Part shown: positions 32,477-44,629 of the stretch, one piece after another
Position numbering within the stretch: position 1 is the first letter of the stretch
Layout: every line of letters begins with the position of its first letter
Source: Mikania micrantha
Taxonomy: Eukaryota > Streptophyta > Magnoliopsida > Asterales > Asteraceae
Length of the DNA: 64,000 nucleotides
Direction of reading: 5' to 3'
Assembly (NCBI GenBank): GCA_009363875.1
Contig: CM018680.1
Span: 17,555,608-17,619,607 of the forward strand
Position numbers and translations under genes: made by a program
Notes under the pieces: model-generated
What the model saw: the letters and a program-made list of their open reading frames with translations, nothing else
Told to the model about the DNA's origin: nothing
The model's database searches: none

Positions 32477-35192
32477 TGTGACACCCGGCAATTTCAGGTA
32501 AATTGCAACTCTTATATTCTTTACATTTCACATTCATACTTGTTGCATTTCATTTAATTATGTTTAATTAGATGAGTTGAACACAAACATCTACGAAACG
32601 ATAATCATACATCGCACATTGGTTTTGGAAACCAAGTGTGGCAACCACAACACTAACACCAGACAATAGTTCGGATAATTATTGAATTGTGCACTACACG
32701 TTGATTAGGATTAATCAAGCGTGCAAACACTTTGTAGAACACGAACACAAACTATCTTAGATAATTCGAGGAATTATCGAAACACACACACGAGTCTCAC
32801 GAACGTTGGTGATCAAACTTATATGTTACTATATGATTATGTGCTAAACGTGTATTAGATGCTTTGGATAAACGTTAGGAATCGAGTACGAGCGAAATCG
32901 TATCATCGAAATCGAAAAACAATGAAGTTGGCCTGTCGCGGTACGCGATACCCCCTTCGGCGAGAAGCTTCGCGATACGCGAAGCAAACCGGGAGTCGAG
33001 ACTCCCGAATTACATCGCGCTACGCGATGATGATTTTTGATCGGCCTCCGCGGTACGCGAAGGCCATGCAGATCAGATTTTCTTTATAATCAACCCCATA
33101 TCATTTCAGTCGAATTCCTTCACCATTTCCTCCGATTTCTCTCATCTTCCAGCGACCAAATCACCTGAAATCAGCCCTTAAACCTCTGTCAAACATCCCC
33201 TAAGCCACATCCTTGTATCCTTGGAGTGATTTGAAGACATTGAAGCTCGAAGAGAGTTCGTGGAGGCCATCGACACGCAAGAGAGCCTTCATCCGTGCTT
33301 GTAGTTTCTGTCCAGAGCAAATCCATCCACTTAAGGAGCATCTAAGGTAGTTTTAAATGTTTACATAGTGTTAGATCGTACATGCAAGGGTTAAAAACCC
33401 ACATGCAACTCCGTGTGACCATCGTGCACGATTTTGTTGGTGATTTGTTGAATAGATGTTATAGATTTACTGGTTTGATAATATTAGAATGTTAGATTTG
33501 AGTTTGATTGAGTTATTGGTAGATTTGACAATGATTTGGACAAACTTGCCATAAAAGGAAACTTTTATGTGCAAGTCTTGGATTTGTGATAATCTAGACA
33601 TGTTAGACATGTCTAGATGTTGTTAAATGTGTATTGAAGTGTTTAGAAACACATTGGGAAATTTGATTTTGTCAAAAACTTGGTTTTGTAGAAACTTGCT
33701 AAAAATGGAAACTTTTATAAATCAAAAGAGGGCTTTTGATGTTTTAAAGTGTTTTGATGAACTTGGGATATTGAAATATGTTTAGAAATGATTTCTAAGC
33801 ATATTGGAAACCTTGATTTGCGAAAACGAGTTTTAAACGGATACTTTCCAAATAAGGAAACTTTATTTGGGCAAAACGGCATAAATGGTGATTTATGCGC
33901 AAACGACGTGTTTTAAGAGTTTAAACATGTTTTATAAACATATTGGAAGTTATTAGTTTATGAAATGGGATTTCATAACCACACTTTCCTAAGTTGGAAA
34001 CTTTCTAAAAATAGCAACTTATGTGATTAGAGTCATAGGATACATTTTGGTGTCTTATGTGCATCAAGGCACATAAACACAACGATCGTGTCACCAACGA
34101 TTCGTCGAGTCTCACAAGTTAACACACGCACTCGGTTGAGCACACCGACACTTGGAGTTGTATGGGATACAACACAACACATAACACATACTCACACCTA
34201 TATGGTTATAGGTGCTTACTAGCAGGACTGCTAGCTTTCGCAGACGCGAACACACGAACATACCGGAACTGCTAACCAGGTGAGTTCACGGCCCCTTTTT
34301 CTATTTTCTACCTTTGGGGGAGAAAACATTGCAAACAACTGTTTTGAACAACCTACACACTTTTGGTTATTTTTGTACATGCTAATATCGTATATGCATA
34401 TGTGTGGCATTCATCCACAAAACTGATAAGTCCTCATTAAACACACCTCGAACCGTTAATAGCGCGCAGCGCTCAGCGTGGTAATTCTGAATAGTACTAT
34501 TTGGGCCTGACAAGCCCCACTGTTGCGAGCCGTATGGCCACCCCGACTGGAGGTCGGAACAGTGCATAATTGACCAAACAACATTTACCATATCTTGGAT
34601 GGATATGGCGGGAGGCAGCATGTTAGCTTCGGTTGCGAACCCGCATATGATATAAAACATATTGACTAGCTATCAATTGATATTGCATTGTATTGAAAAA
34701 TAGACCTGCTAAACATTTACTTTAAACACTTGATGTTTACTGCTGATTACAAACCTGTGTTCTCACCAACCTTTGTGTTGACCTTTTACTCGCATGTTTT
34801 CTCAGGTAATTAAGGCACGCGCACCAGGAATAGGATGCTAGGCCGGAGTCGCATGCATCCATTTAAGTGTCTTAGTTTACTAAACATTGATTATCATTTG
34901 ATATGTTGTGTAATGTTAATCACCTTTAATCGCTTCCGCAACTATTGTTATTTATCATTTTGGAAACTGTTTTAAATTAACGCTTCCGCAAACTATGAAT
35001 GATTAAACTATTTTGTTAACTTAAACTATACTTCCGCAACTCTGATATTACTAAACTGTTTTATCCAAATTACTGGATGTACGTACGAAATCAGACATAT
35101 AGGTCTCGCATGTTGTGTGACCGGAGACTGCGATCCTGACAATCTGCCGCCGCTCGCGCCCCGGAAGGGACGGGATTTCTCGGGGTGCGACA
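32477..35192 (+). repeat. 3' LTR of element D
   Basis: This copies 24681-27396 at offset 7796 with one difference noticed, and is followed by the TGAAA target duplication. It contains the palindrome array at 32936-33065 and the candidate intron at 34280-34805. Confidence 0.95.
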
Positions 35193-36402
35193 TGAAAGAT
35201 GGTCACAGGTTCGGTGCTGCAAGCTCACAGGTTCGTTGCACGGTTTAGTCAGGTCGACAGGTTCGTGACTCAGACGAAGCAGGTTCGTGGTGCAGGGTTC
35301 GCTTCCCTCATGAAGGTTCGGCCGAGAGTCCAAAGGTTCGGCCGTAGGGTGGTTCACGAACCTGGACTATCTTTGTCTTCCCCGTTGATCAGAACCTGTT
35401 GCAATTCATCCCTAACAATTCCTAAACACATATGGCATCTCTATCTACGTATTTCAAGTGCTTGATATCAATTATAATAGCAAAAGTCATGAGACTCGTG
35501 AAAACCCTATAAAAACCGAAAATAAAATGAACTTTTACCTTAGATTTCGTGGATAAGAACTCAAAATGCTTGTACTCCCGTAATCTACAAGATGTGAGGA
35601 ACGTCTTGGCACCAAATTTGCTTGAATCCACCAAGGATTGAGCTCGAAATTGTAGAGAGAAGGTAGAGAGAATGTTCTTTAGAAAGAGAGAGGTGAAAAC
35701 GAAATGGAGGAGAGAAAGAGGGTTAGATGCTGGTAGTTATGGCATTTAATTGTCTCATTAAATGTCCCAAACACCCGGTAGTTCGGTCTAGCTCGGTTTC
35801 GCGTAAAATTACCGGATCGCGTAGTTTTCGCGACGAACGACGCGATTTATAAAATAGAATTTATTTAATTATTCTAAGTTGTGATTCCTAATAAATTAAC
35901 TAATAATCTTTTATTTATTTAAATTTAAATTATTTAATTACTGTTTAAATTGAATCGTACGGTCGTCGCACGTATTCGTTCGAATCGTCACCCGTACGAA
36001 CACGACGATAACTATATTCTTCAATATTGTTTTCTAATTATAGAATATCATTCAGAACGTTAAACTTTCAGATATATTCGTACAGATCGTCACCTATACG
36101 AATAACCCGTCGGTTTAGCATTCACATAACAATATTCGTGTGTTTTGTTCTGTAAAGCCTCACATACGTTTATACATAATAATTCCTAACAAACAAATCC
36201 CATGATGGTTCTGTATTGTCAAATAATTATCTGACTCAAGAACCCTATTTCTGAACTTTGTTTTCTGAATTGAATCTGAACTGTGATTTGATAGCATGTA
36301 ATGAAAATGATATACAATTGATAACTGAAATATGTACCTGATTTACTGTTCATGTACTGTAGAGATCACTGTTCCGGTGACGTTTCCGGCACTGATGTTA
36401 CA
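35193..36402 (-). repeat. Element E 3' LTR, second part
   Basis: E's LTR resumes after the second TGAAA. It has the rest of the GGTTCG array (to about 35370), the U3 twin inverted repeats (35974-36001 and 36076-36103), and ends GGCACTGATGTTACA at 36402 beside a polypurine tract (36403-36423, minus strand). Confidence 0.88.
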
Positions 36403-36436
36403 GTCTCCCCTTGTTAGAGAAATTTCGTCCCGAAAT

Positions 36437-38056
36437 TTAAGAGTTGTTATCAGGTACTGCTTCCTCTCCAAACAGTTGGGGATACTTTAACTTCATGTGA
36501 TCTTCACATTCCCAAGTGAACTCGGGCCCGCGTCTTGAATTCCATCGAACCTTTACAATAGGAATACGGCTTCGCCTCAGTTGTTTAACCTTGCGATCCA
36601 TAATCTCTAAAGGTTCTTCAATGAAGTGTAATTGTTCATCCACTTGAATTTCTTCAATTGGAATGACGAGTGATTCGTCAGCAAGGCATTTCTTTAAGTT
36701 TGAGACGTGAAACACGTCATGCACACTACTGAGTTCGTCTGGTAATCTCAGTCGGTACGCGACAGGACCAATGCGCTCGATGATTTCGAACGGTCCCACA
36801 TATCGTGGTGCTAATTTGCCTTTCTTTCCAAAACGTACAACGCCTTTCCATGGGGATACCTTCAACATGACTCGGTCTCCCACTTGGAATTCCAACGGCT
36901 TGCGCCGTTTGTCGGCGTAGCTCTTTTGTCTACTCCTTGTTGCTTGTAACCTTCTTTGAATCTGAGCTATCTTGTCAGTGGTTTCTTGAATGAGTTATGG
37001 CCCAGTTATTCGATTGTCTCCCACTTCAGTCCAACAGATCGGTGATCGACATTTCCAGCCGTAAAGAGCCTCGAATGGTGCACATCCGATACTGCTGTGG
37101 TAACTGTTGTTGTAGGAGAACTCGATCAGTGGCAAATGGGAGTCCCAATTCCCACCGAAGTCCAATACACAGGTTCTTAACATATCCTCTAGGGTTTGAA
37201 TAGTACGTTCGCTTTGTCCATCCGTTTGTGGGTGGTAAGCTGTACTCAGATTTAACTGTGTCCCTAAAGATTTCTGCAGTGATTGCCAGAATCTGGATGT
37301 AAACCTGCTGTCTCTATCAGAAATAATAGACAATGGCACACCGTGGCGTACCACTATCTCATTGATGTACAACCTTGCCAGTTTATCCATCGTGAAGGTC
37401 TCACGCATAGGCAAGAAATGAGCAGATTTTGTCAAACGGTCAATGATCACCCAAATAGTATCATGACCACCGGAAGTGCGGGGTATCTTGGTAATGAAAT
37501 CCATAGCTATTTGTTCCCACTTCCAGAGCGGAATCTCAGGCTGTTCCAATAGACCAGACGGTCTCTGGTGTTCCGCCTTTACCTTCGCACACGTTAGACA
37601 CTGACCAACATACTCGGCTATGTCTTTCTTCATTCCCGGCCACCAATAAAATCCACGCAAGTCTTGGTACATCTTATCAGATCCGGGATGAACAGAATAT
37701 TTAGTCTTGTGTGCTTCATCGAAGATAAGTCTTCTCAACTCGTCTACTGTCGGGATCCATATACGATCCTGGTAGTAGATCATTCCATCAGGCTTAGTTT
37801 CCAGATGTTTCTCTGCTCCACAGTCAAGTTCTTTCTTCAAGTTTCCTCGATCAATTGATTCTTGTTGTGCCTGAATGATCTTGTCTCGTAAGCTCGTCTG
37901 CACTGTCATCCCCATTGCTCTAACGCGCAAGGGTTTGACGCGTTCCTTCCGGCTCAAGGCATCGGCTACAACATTCGCCTTTCCCGGATGGTACTTGATT
38001 ACACAATCGTAATCATTCAGAAGTTCAACCCAACGGCGTTGTCGCATGTTGAGTTC
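36437..38056 (-). pseudogene. pol: Element E pol, 3' half only (RNase H end, integrase, chromodomain-like tail)
   Basis: One frame runs from the end of RNase H (MRQRRWVELL, HPGKANVVADALS) through the integrase zinc site (CLTCAKVK), the core (MDFITK, SDRDSRF, TDGQSERT) and a C-terminal tail (EFTWECEDHMKLKYPQLF). A TAA at about 36992-36994 replaces a Glu codon of relatives and splits it into 36437-36994 and 36995-38056. Everything upstream of RNase H is missing: at 38056 the pol sequence jumps into LTR sequence. It cannot make an active element. Confidence 0.9.
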
Positions 38057-38365
38057 CTATACGAATAACCCGTCGGTTTAGCATTCACATAACAATATTC
38101 GTGTGTTTTGTTCTGTAAAGCCTCACATACGTTTATACATAATAATTCCTAACAAACAAATCCCATGATGGTTCTGTATTGTCAAATAATTATCTGACTC
38201 AAGAACCCTATTTCTGAACTTTGTTTTCTGAATTGAATCTGAACTGTGATTTGATAGCATGTAATGAAAATGATATACAATTGATAACTGAAATATGTAC
38301 CTGATTTACTGTTCATGTACTGTAGAGATCACTGTTCCGGTGACGTTTCCGGCACTGATGTTACA
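38056..38365 (-). repeat. Element E 5' LTR remnant (310 bp)
   Basis: It matches 36093-36402 at offset 1963, ends GATGTTACA, and is followed by the CATAA target duplication. Its left edge is a deletion junction with the bases CCT shared by both parents. Confidence 0.92.
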
Positions 38366-39923
38366 CATAACCACATATCAATTAAGTCATAGTCAATCAT
38401 AGATAATCATAGAAAATAATATATAAAAAGCCACATAACCAATCAACCAATCTCAACAACAATATTCTCAAGAGTATATGTGACAATACATGGAAGTTAT
38501 GTAATTAACATAAGTTAAAGACATGATCCATGGAGTGGTCGCTAACCACGTGACAATACATGAAACCAATACATTCAACCAAGGTTAAAAGCAATGTTTC
38601 ACGGAGTTGTGATAATCCAAGTGGCAATACATGTAATCTTTGTTATTGACCAAAGTCAATGACAATGTTACACGGTTATATGAATATAAATGATAATCCA
38701 TAAATAATGATAATTCTATAAAGTGAATATCATATTGATAAACAGGTGTTATCCTTGTGTTATCAAAATAATATTTAATTTGGTACACATGTTTCACCTC
38801 CGAGTTTTAAAACAAAACAGTTTAAAGAAAGGGAGGTTATGAGAACTCACATGAAGTCCTTAGTTTCAGTGTCTCTGTAATATGCGCGCTCGCGTAGATA
38901 ACTCAAAGCAACTCAACAATCTGTAGTTAATAGGTGTTCGTGTTTATAAGTATACGTGTCTTAATTTAAATTAAATAACCATAAGTGTTTCTCTACATCA
39001 TTAGGTGTATTGTTACTTAGTTTGTTAAATCCTAAGTAAAATAGACTTACACCTCTTTATGTAAATGTTTGTCGTTAAACTATAATTTAGACTTGCTATA
39101 CTCCAATTATCTTTTAAGGAAAAATTATTATAAGGTAATATGGTTATTCTCATAGATAACCCTAATCCTACCCTTAACTATGGATACATATTCCACATGC
39201 AAGTTTGATTAGGTGTCTTCATACATTCTAGTTAATAGAATTTCAATTTGGACTTAAGAAAACATACTTAGATTAGTCTTATAAGTGTTCATATATCATT
39301 TCTCATAAATTAAGCTTTCCTTTATTTAGAAAAAGTGACAATTAGATTAGCTCATGCATGCATGGTTATACATATATGTATGTATATGTATACCTACTTA
39401 ATTATATCTCCCGTTAGCCCTTAATCCCATTGTTAAACGAAATTAAATTTTGATCCTTATGAGGGCAGCGAACCTTCTATCTCGAATGAAATAGGTTCGG
39501 CCAAGTAAGGCTAGGGTTCGTGGCTTCATAAAGGTTCGGCAATATAAACTGGAAAGGTTCGGCTAATCCTGCTTAGGTTCGTTGATGGGGTTAACAACCA
39601 AGGTTCGCTGCATGCTCTGTCACAGGTTCGTGAGGCTGGTTGGCCCAAAGGTTCGGTGACCAAGGTTCGTGATAGGTGAGGTTCGCCGCATGCATGGTTC
39701 ATCCACATGCATGGTTCGGCTCCTACGATTAGTTATAAGGTTCGTGTCCCAACTAGATGGTTCGGTGTCCCTAGGGTTCGCCACCCTAGGGTTCGGCTCC
39801 ATGGAGAAAACAGGTTCGCGAGCCCACAAGGGTTCGGCCAACCTTTTGAGGGTTCGGCCCTCAACTGCTTGTGTTCGCATGGAAGGGTTCGGCTTTGGCA
39901 GCCACGAACCCTGCATTTCTTGG
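38366..39923 (-). repeat. 5' LTR of element B, second piece
   Basis: After the CATAA duplication, B's LTR continues and matches the reverse complement of 47700-49560 in solo LTR B. It includes a dense GGTTCG array (about 39470-39915) and ends CTTGG at 39919-39923, where the A-LTR fragment begins. The element-sense splice-donor-like site near 38853 reads CAT|GTGAGTT here, weaker than in the solo LTR. Confidence 0.88.
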
Positions 39924-42058
39924 TGTCACACCCCCAATTTTCAACTAACGGAATCATACCGTTTGGGAACGTGACAAACCAGGATCTCAAATCATTAGAC
40001 ATAACGAAGACCTCTATATGAATTTCAAAACATACTTTGGTCAAAATCTGTAACATCAAAGTTTTCAAAGTTGCGGAAGCGTTTTAAAACAATAACAGTT
40101 GTAAAATGTAAATTACAATGCAAAGTTTTCAAATGTTCAATTTCAAATAACTATAATGTAAAGACATGCATGCGACTCAATCTCCTAGTCCATGCTTGCT
40201 TTCTTGTGCACCTTAGCGTCCTGAGAAAACATGTAAATCAAGTCAACACAAAGGTTGGTGCATAACACAGGTTTAAGCATTCACAAATGTTGAAACCACA
40301 GTTTGAATATAAAGTTTACAGATAACATAATCACACATGCATAGTCATGATAGCTAGTCATTTGTACTATTTACATAAGTGGTCGACACCGAAGCTGACG
40401 ATTGCCATGCTATAGCATGTTTTTGCCTTGCCACTATTGTCTAGCACAAACAATAGTAATGTATGTTTGGTCAGTCAAACACCTGCGTAGATCCCATCTA
40501 CCAAGTGAGGTTTGTCAAACCTAATAGATCTATTTCCAACTACCACGCTTTGCGCTACGGCAAACTAAACGGTTCGAAATGTAAGGCTTTGTAATGCTAT
40601 GTTTGCACTTAATGTAAACAGCTAACTCATGCAAGTGATATGTATCTAAAAATGTTTGCTGCACATGTTTTCTCCCCCAAAACAGTTAAAATAAGAAAGG
40701 GGCCGTGTACGCACCTTTGATTGTGAACAGAATGGTCACGTGTTCGCGAAATCACATAGATATGCTTCTACGAAGAATCTGTGTTATTTAGAATAACATT
40801 GCGTTATTTGAAATGCCAAATCGTGTTCAAAATCCCATACGTGTCAACACACGCATGTTAGATTGTTCGAAATGTACATACGAAAGTGTATGTAAATTTG
40901 TGTTCATTTGCTTAAATCGTATAAACGTACACGATTACGTTTATAAACACGTAACTATACGCGACCCTAATTTGTTGGTCAAAATATAAATTTTATTTTT
41001 TTATCTTGTTCGGAATTCAATTTAGGTTCCAACGTAACTTGAACGGACTGAAACGGAGTTGAAATGAACAAGTTATGGTTCAAAACCAAAAGTAGGTTTT
41101 AAACTCAAAAACCGGTGGCCCTCGGGTTCCAACCCGGGACCTCCCGAACCACACACAAACCAACCCAACCAGTTCCTCTGCTTCAGATTTTGTAACAGAC
41201 TATAGATTTTAATTGTTTTAACCTTTAAGTCCTGGGTTCCCCTTTGTAAACCCACCGAACCCCTTTGGGTTCCAAATTGACCCACAATTCGAGTAAATTC
41301 GAGTCCACCACCATAGGGCTTTTGTTTCACATTTCCAGACGATCCTATGGTAGTTTTTAATTCACCAAACGGTTCAATTAATCATCCCAATTTAGTCCCG
41401 AACAAATTCGGATTCGAACATCCCAACTCCCGGTTCAAGTTAGTCAAATTCGAAACTTTTAACCCTCAAACTCATAAGGTTTTTCATCCTTGCATCAAAC
41501 CGAACCCATATATATAGTTTAATTGAATTTTAAATTTTGTTTACTTAGAAAACCCCAACTCGTTTTGGTTAAGAACCCTAGAAATCGAGATCAACAAATC
41601 CGATATTGTTTGATAAAATTGATTTATGGTTTTCATTACACCCATGATTTCGAAACTTTCTGTTGTGTTTAATTTCATTTCTAAACACGTTTGCCTCAAA
41701 ACCCCCAAAACGCTTTATCTCAAGAACCCTAAAATCTAAAATCGTATAATTTGCTTTTAGAACCAGAAATTGGGTTTGGTTTATCCATAATCGGACCTTT
41801 TAGGTACTGTAGGAATAGATTATTACCTGGATTGACTTCGAATTGGTGTAGATCGACTAATGGGTTGGGTTTCGGCCACCTCCCAATCGTTTTCTTCAAT
41901 CCAAAGCTTCTTAGATCAAATTGATGTATGTAAGAGACCCTAATGGTGCCGATTTCACTTTGTGGAAGTTCAATTTCGCGATTTTTAATCGAATTGTAAG
42001 CATCTTATAACTCTATGTGACGGTTTCAACATTTATGCTCTTAATTTCATTTGATTCG
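39924..42058 (-). repeat. Truncated A-family LTR inside B's 5' LTR
   Basis: It matches the first 2135 bases of the A LTR (1932-4066), starting at the same TGTCACACCC and preceded by the same CTTGG as the A insertion in B's other LTR. It lacks the last 509 bases, including the GGCCCAAT array, and stops at a TTCG shared with B sequence. There is no A internal region and no target duplication directly at its right end. Confidence 0.93.
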
Positions 42059-43764
42059 CTGCATGCTCTGTCACAGGTTCGTGAGGCTGGTTGGCCCAAA
42101 GGTTCGGTGACCAAGGTTCGTGATAGGTGAGGTTCGCCGCATGCATGGTTCGTCCACATGCATGGTTCGGCTCCTACGATTAGTTATAAGGTTCGTGTCC
42201 CAACTAGATGGTTCGGTGTCCATAGGGTTCGCCACCCTAGGGTTCGGCTCCATGGAGAAAACAGGTTCGCGAGCCCACAAGGGTTCGGCCAACCTTTTGA
42301 GGGTTCGGCCCTCAGCTGCTTGTGTTCGCGTGGAAGGGTTCGGCTTTGGCAGCCACGAACCCTGCGTTTCTTGGCAGCTCACCATCATCACCTCCTAAGC
42401 CGACCTGTTACAAACCCTACCAACTATTTCTACTCATTCCTATTAACTCGTTTTGAGGTTTTCATTCATGAAATTCGTTCAAAGCCTCAAGGAATTGTAA
42501 GTTTCGTGACCCATAATCAAAACCGAAATAAAACTCTAGATTTACCTCGAAATGTAGACTAAAACTCGTGTTTCTTCGTATCCCCTTGTTCCTCTCGATC
42601 ACGCGGTCGTGTAGACGCCAAGATCTCGAAAATCCGTTGAGAAACGAGCGAGTTATCGAAGAGAGAAGTTAGAGAGAGAAAGCTATGGCGTGGATGAGGG
42701 TGTAGAGAGAGAGAGTTGTAGGTGAAAATGAGAAAGAAGAAGAAGAAGTGGGCTTTTATAGCCCGGAATCTCCCCGCGTGTTCGGTCTCGTTTTTATCGC
42801 GATAAAATATTATAAACGATCGATTCTTTTCTTTATCGTAAAAACAGATTTAAAATGTTCAATGCTTAAATAAATAAGTTTCGTTTAATAAAATGATTTT
42901 AAATAGATTGTTTCGTAAAACGATTCCGTTTCCTTTATGATATTTTATTTATTTAATTAAAACGATTTATTCGATTTTTGTTTTAGGTTGTGATTCCTAA
43001 TAAACGTTTTTAATTTCTATTTATTAATTTAATATCATAATTAATTATTTCATTATCTCGTCGAAACGCGTTACTCACGTACGTATTCGTAAAGATCGTC
43101 ACCTTTGCGAATCCAACGCTTGTACCGTACTTCGATTCGATTTACTATTTATGGAATATCGTTTCAGAATATCATTCTTAATAATTATATTCGTGTGAAT
43201 AGTCACCCACGCGAATACATTTATTAAGTTAATATTTCTGAATTAATATTCGCGTTTAAGTCATATTCGTAACCTCACCATCGCGTAATATTATTCTCAT
43301 TATTTTATTAATTTTAATATCATCAACCCAATCCAAAACCCACTAAACCAAGTCACTGACACATCCATGATAGACCGAAATATGCATATGTATAGGGCAT
43401 ATGCAGAGGTAGATCGCAACCTCCTCTACACCGTCCCACCGCTATTTCGATAAACCATGACCATGTGTCCTTGACTACGTTTAGCAACCAGACCCTAACA
43501 AACTCCCAGTTCCTTTCCATTCCAACCCAAATCCATAATCATCATCAATATGACTGCGATAACTCTCTGGTTTTGTTTAGTTGGGTTACAACTAAACTTT
43601 CCCATGGTTTACGCGTATAATATATGTTCTAAGCATGTATACCAGTAACAGTAATAATCATCAAATAATGTGTCAATATTAATAATTACAAAATCTCAGG
43701 TCGTAACAGTACAATCGTACGGATGTACGGATGTACGGACAACCGGAAGTACAGTGATATTACA
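42055..43764 (-). repeat. 5' LTR of element B, last piece, starting with a 320-bp duplication
   Basis: 42055-42374 repeats 39604-39923 (offset 2451). From 42375 it continues as in 13755-15114 through the TATA box (42753-42760), twin inverted repeats (43085-43112 and 43189-43216) and hairpin module, ending GATATTACA at 43764. Near 43706-43738 it has extra repeats of ATGTACGG that the 3' LTR lacks. Confidence 0.88.
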
Positions 43765-44127
43765 CCGGGAATGGCCAACACATTATGGGATTGTTGATCC
43801 TACTGGATTTCTATTTAAATATTATACTCGTGCCTGAAAAGGCCAACACACTATGGGATGATGATCCTACTTAGTTTTGATTGGAACTTTTTACTCGTTC
43901 CTAGATGGCAGACACTATTACTCAAACTGTTTGATTATACATAAAATCTACGAACTCACCAACTTTTTAGTTGACACTTGTTTTTGAATGTATTTCGGGT
44001 GCTAATCTAAGGCTAGATATGGACATTACACTTAAACAGAAGGACTAGCATTCTCTCATACTCAATGAGTTCTTGATATACAGTTTCGTCGTATTTCTCG
44101 TGTTTCCGCCGATGGCGGGGGTGTGAC
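43765..44127 (+). repeat. Remnant LTR F, right end
   Basis: This piece ends GATGGCGGGGGTGTGAC at 44127 and has a CTCACCAAC...GTTGAC block and a tandem of GGCCAACACANTATGGGAT, so it looks like the 3' part of a plus-sense LTR of a B-related family. Its left part is presumably beyond element B, outside the window. Target duplications cannot be checked. Confidence 0.6.
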
Positions 44128-44629
44128 GGTTAAGCATTAAAAACTCAAAAGGTTCAAATAAAGGGTGGATTGAGTAATAATTCAAAGAAAAAGAAGAAAT
44201 TTAGAGAACGTATTAAAGAAAAATTAGATTATACATATGCTACAAAAAATATATTTTAAGCATTAGAAATTCCGGAATGTGAATTTGATATATTTTCACA
44301 AGGTCATATCAAGAAATAAAGCTAAAAGAAAAAGGACATTTTCACAAGTGGCTTTAAAATTTTTTGGATTTTTAGTTATTATGAACCATTTGTTTTCGTT
44401 TTTTATTTTTTTTTGTTCTTTTTCACACCCAATATTAAAAATACAAACATGTTTAAATATGGATAATTCATAAATTAATGTGAAATAAGATTGTGTCATA
44501 TGTCATTTTCTTTTTTTAATATTTGAGGGCATTTACGACATTTTGTAACCACTTAAAAATATGGATTTAATATGGTGGTGACAAGTGTCACCATCTAATA
44601 TATTTTAATAAATTTAATTTTTTTATATA
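44128..44629 (+). other. AT-rich spacer without a gene
   Basis: From about 44490 it resembles the outer part of the TIR element at 50130-50280 (GAGGGCATTT, TGGTGNNGACAAGTGTCACC). The short ORFs on both strands near 44280-44500 overlap each other and are low-complexity. I see nothing else. Confidence 0.5.

Larger units (their letters stand above)
24681..35192 (+). mobile_element. Element D: complete, young Tekay-like chromovirus
   Basis: This 10.5 kb element has two 2716-bp LTRs at a constant offset of 7796, flanking TGAAA duplications (24676-24680 and 35193-35197), a primer-binding site, one uninterrupted gag-pol frame and a polypurine tract. I noticed a single difference between its LTRs (A at about 25430, C at the matching place in the 3' LTR). 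It is the youngest element in the nest and could be autonomous. Confidence 0.96.
21785..38365 (-). mobile_element. Element E: Tekay-like retrotransposon with deleted 5' half, holding element D
   Basis: The flanks are CATAA on both sides (21780-21784 and 38366-38370), so this is one insertion into B's 5' LTR. It keeps a full 3' LTR of about 4.1 kb (21785-24680 plus 35198-36402, split by D), a polypurine tract, the 3' half of pol, and only the last 310 bases of its 5' LTR (38056-38365). Protease, RT, gag, primer-binding site and most of the 5' LTR are gone. Confidence 0.9.

Noticed and set aside
39526..40068. Long ORFs on both strands around 39.5-40 kb and 42.1-42.6 kb
   Set aside because: They are translations of the CGAACC array crossing into the A-LTR fragment, with repetitive EP/RT-type peptides.
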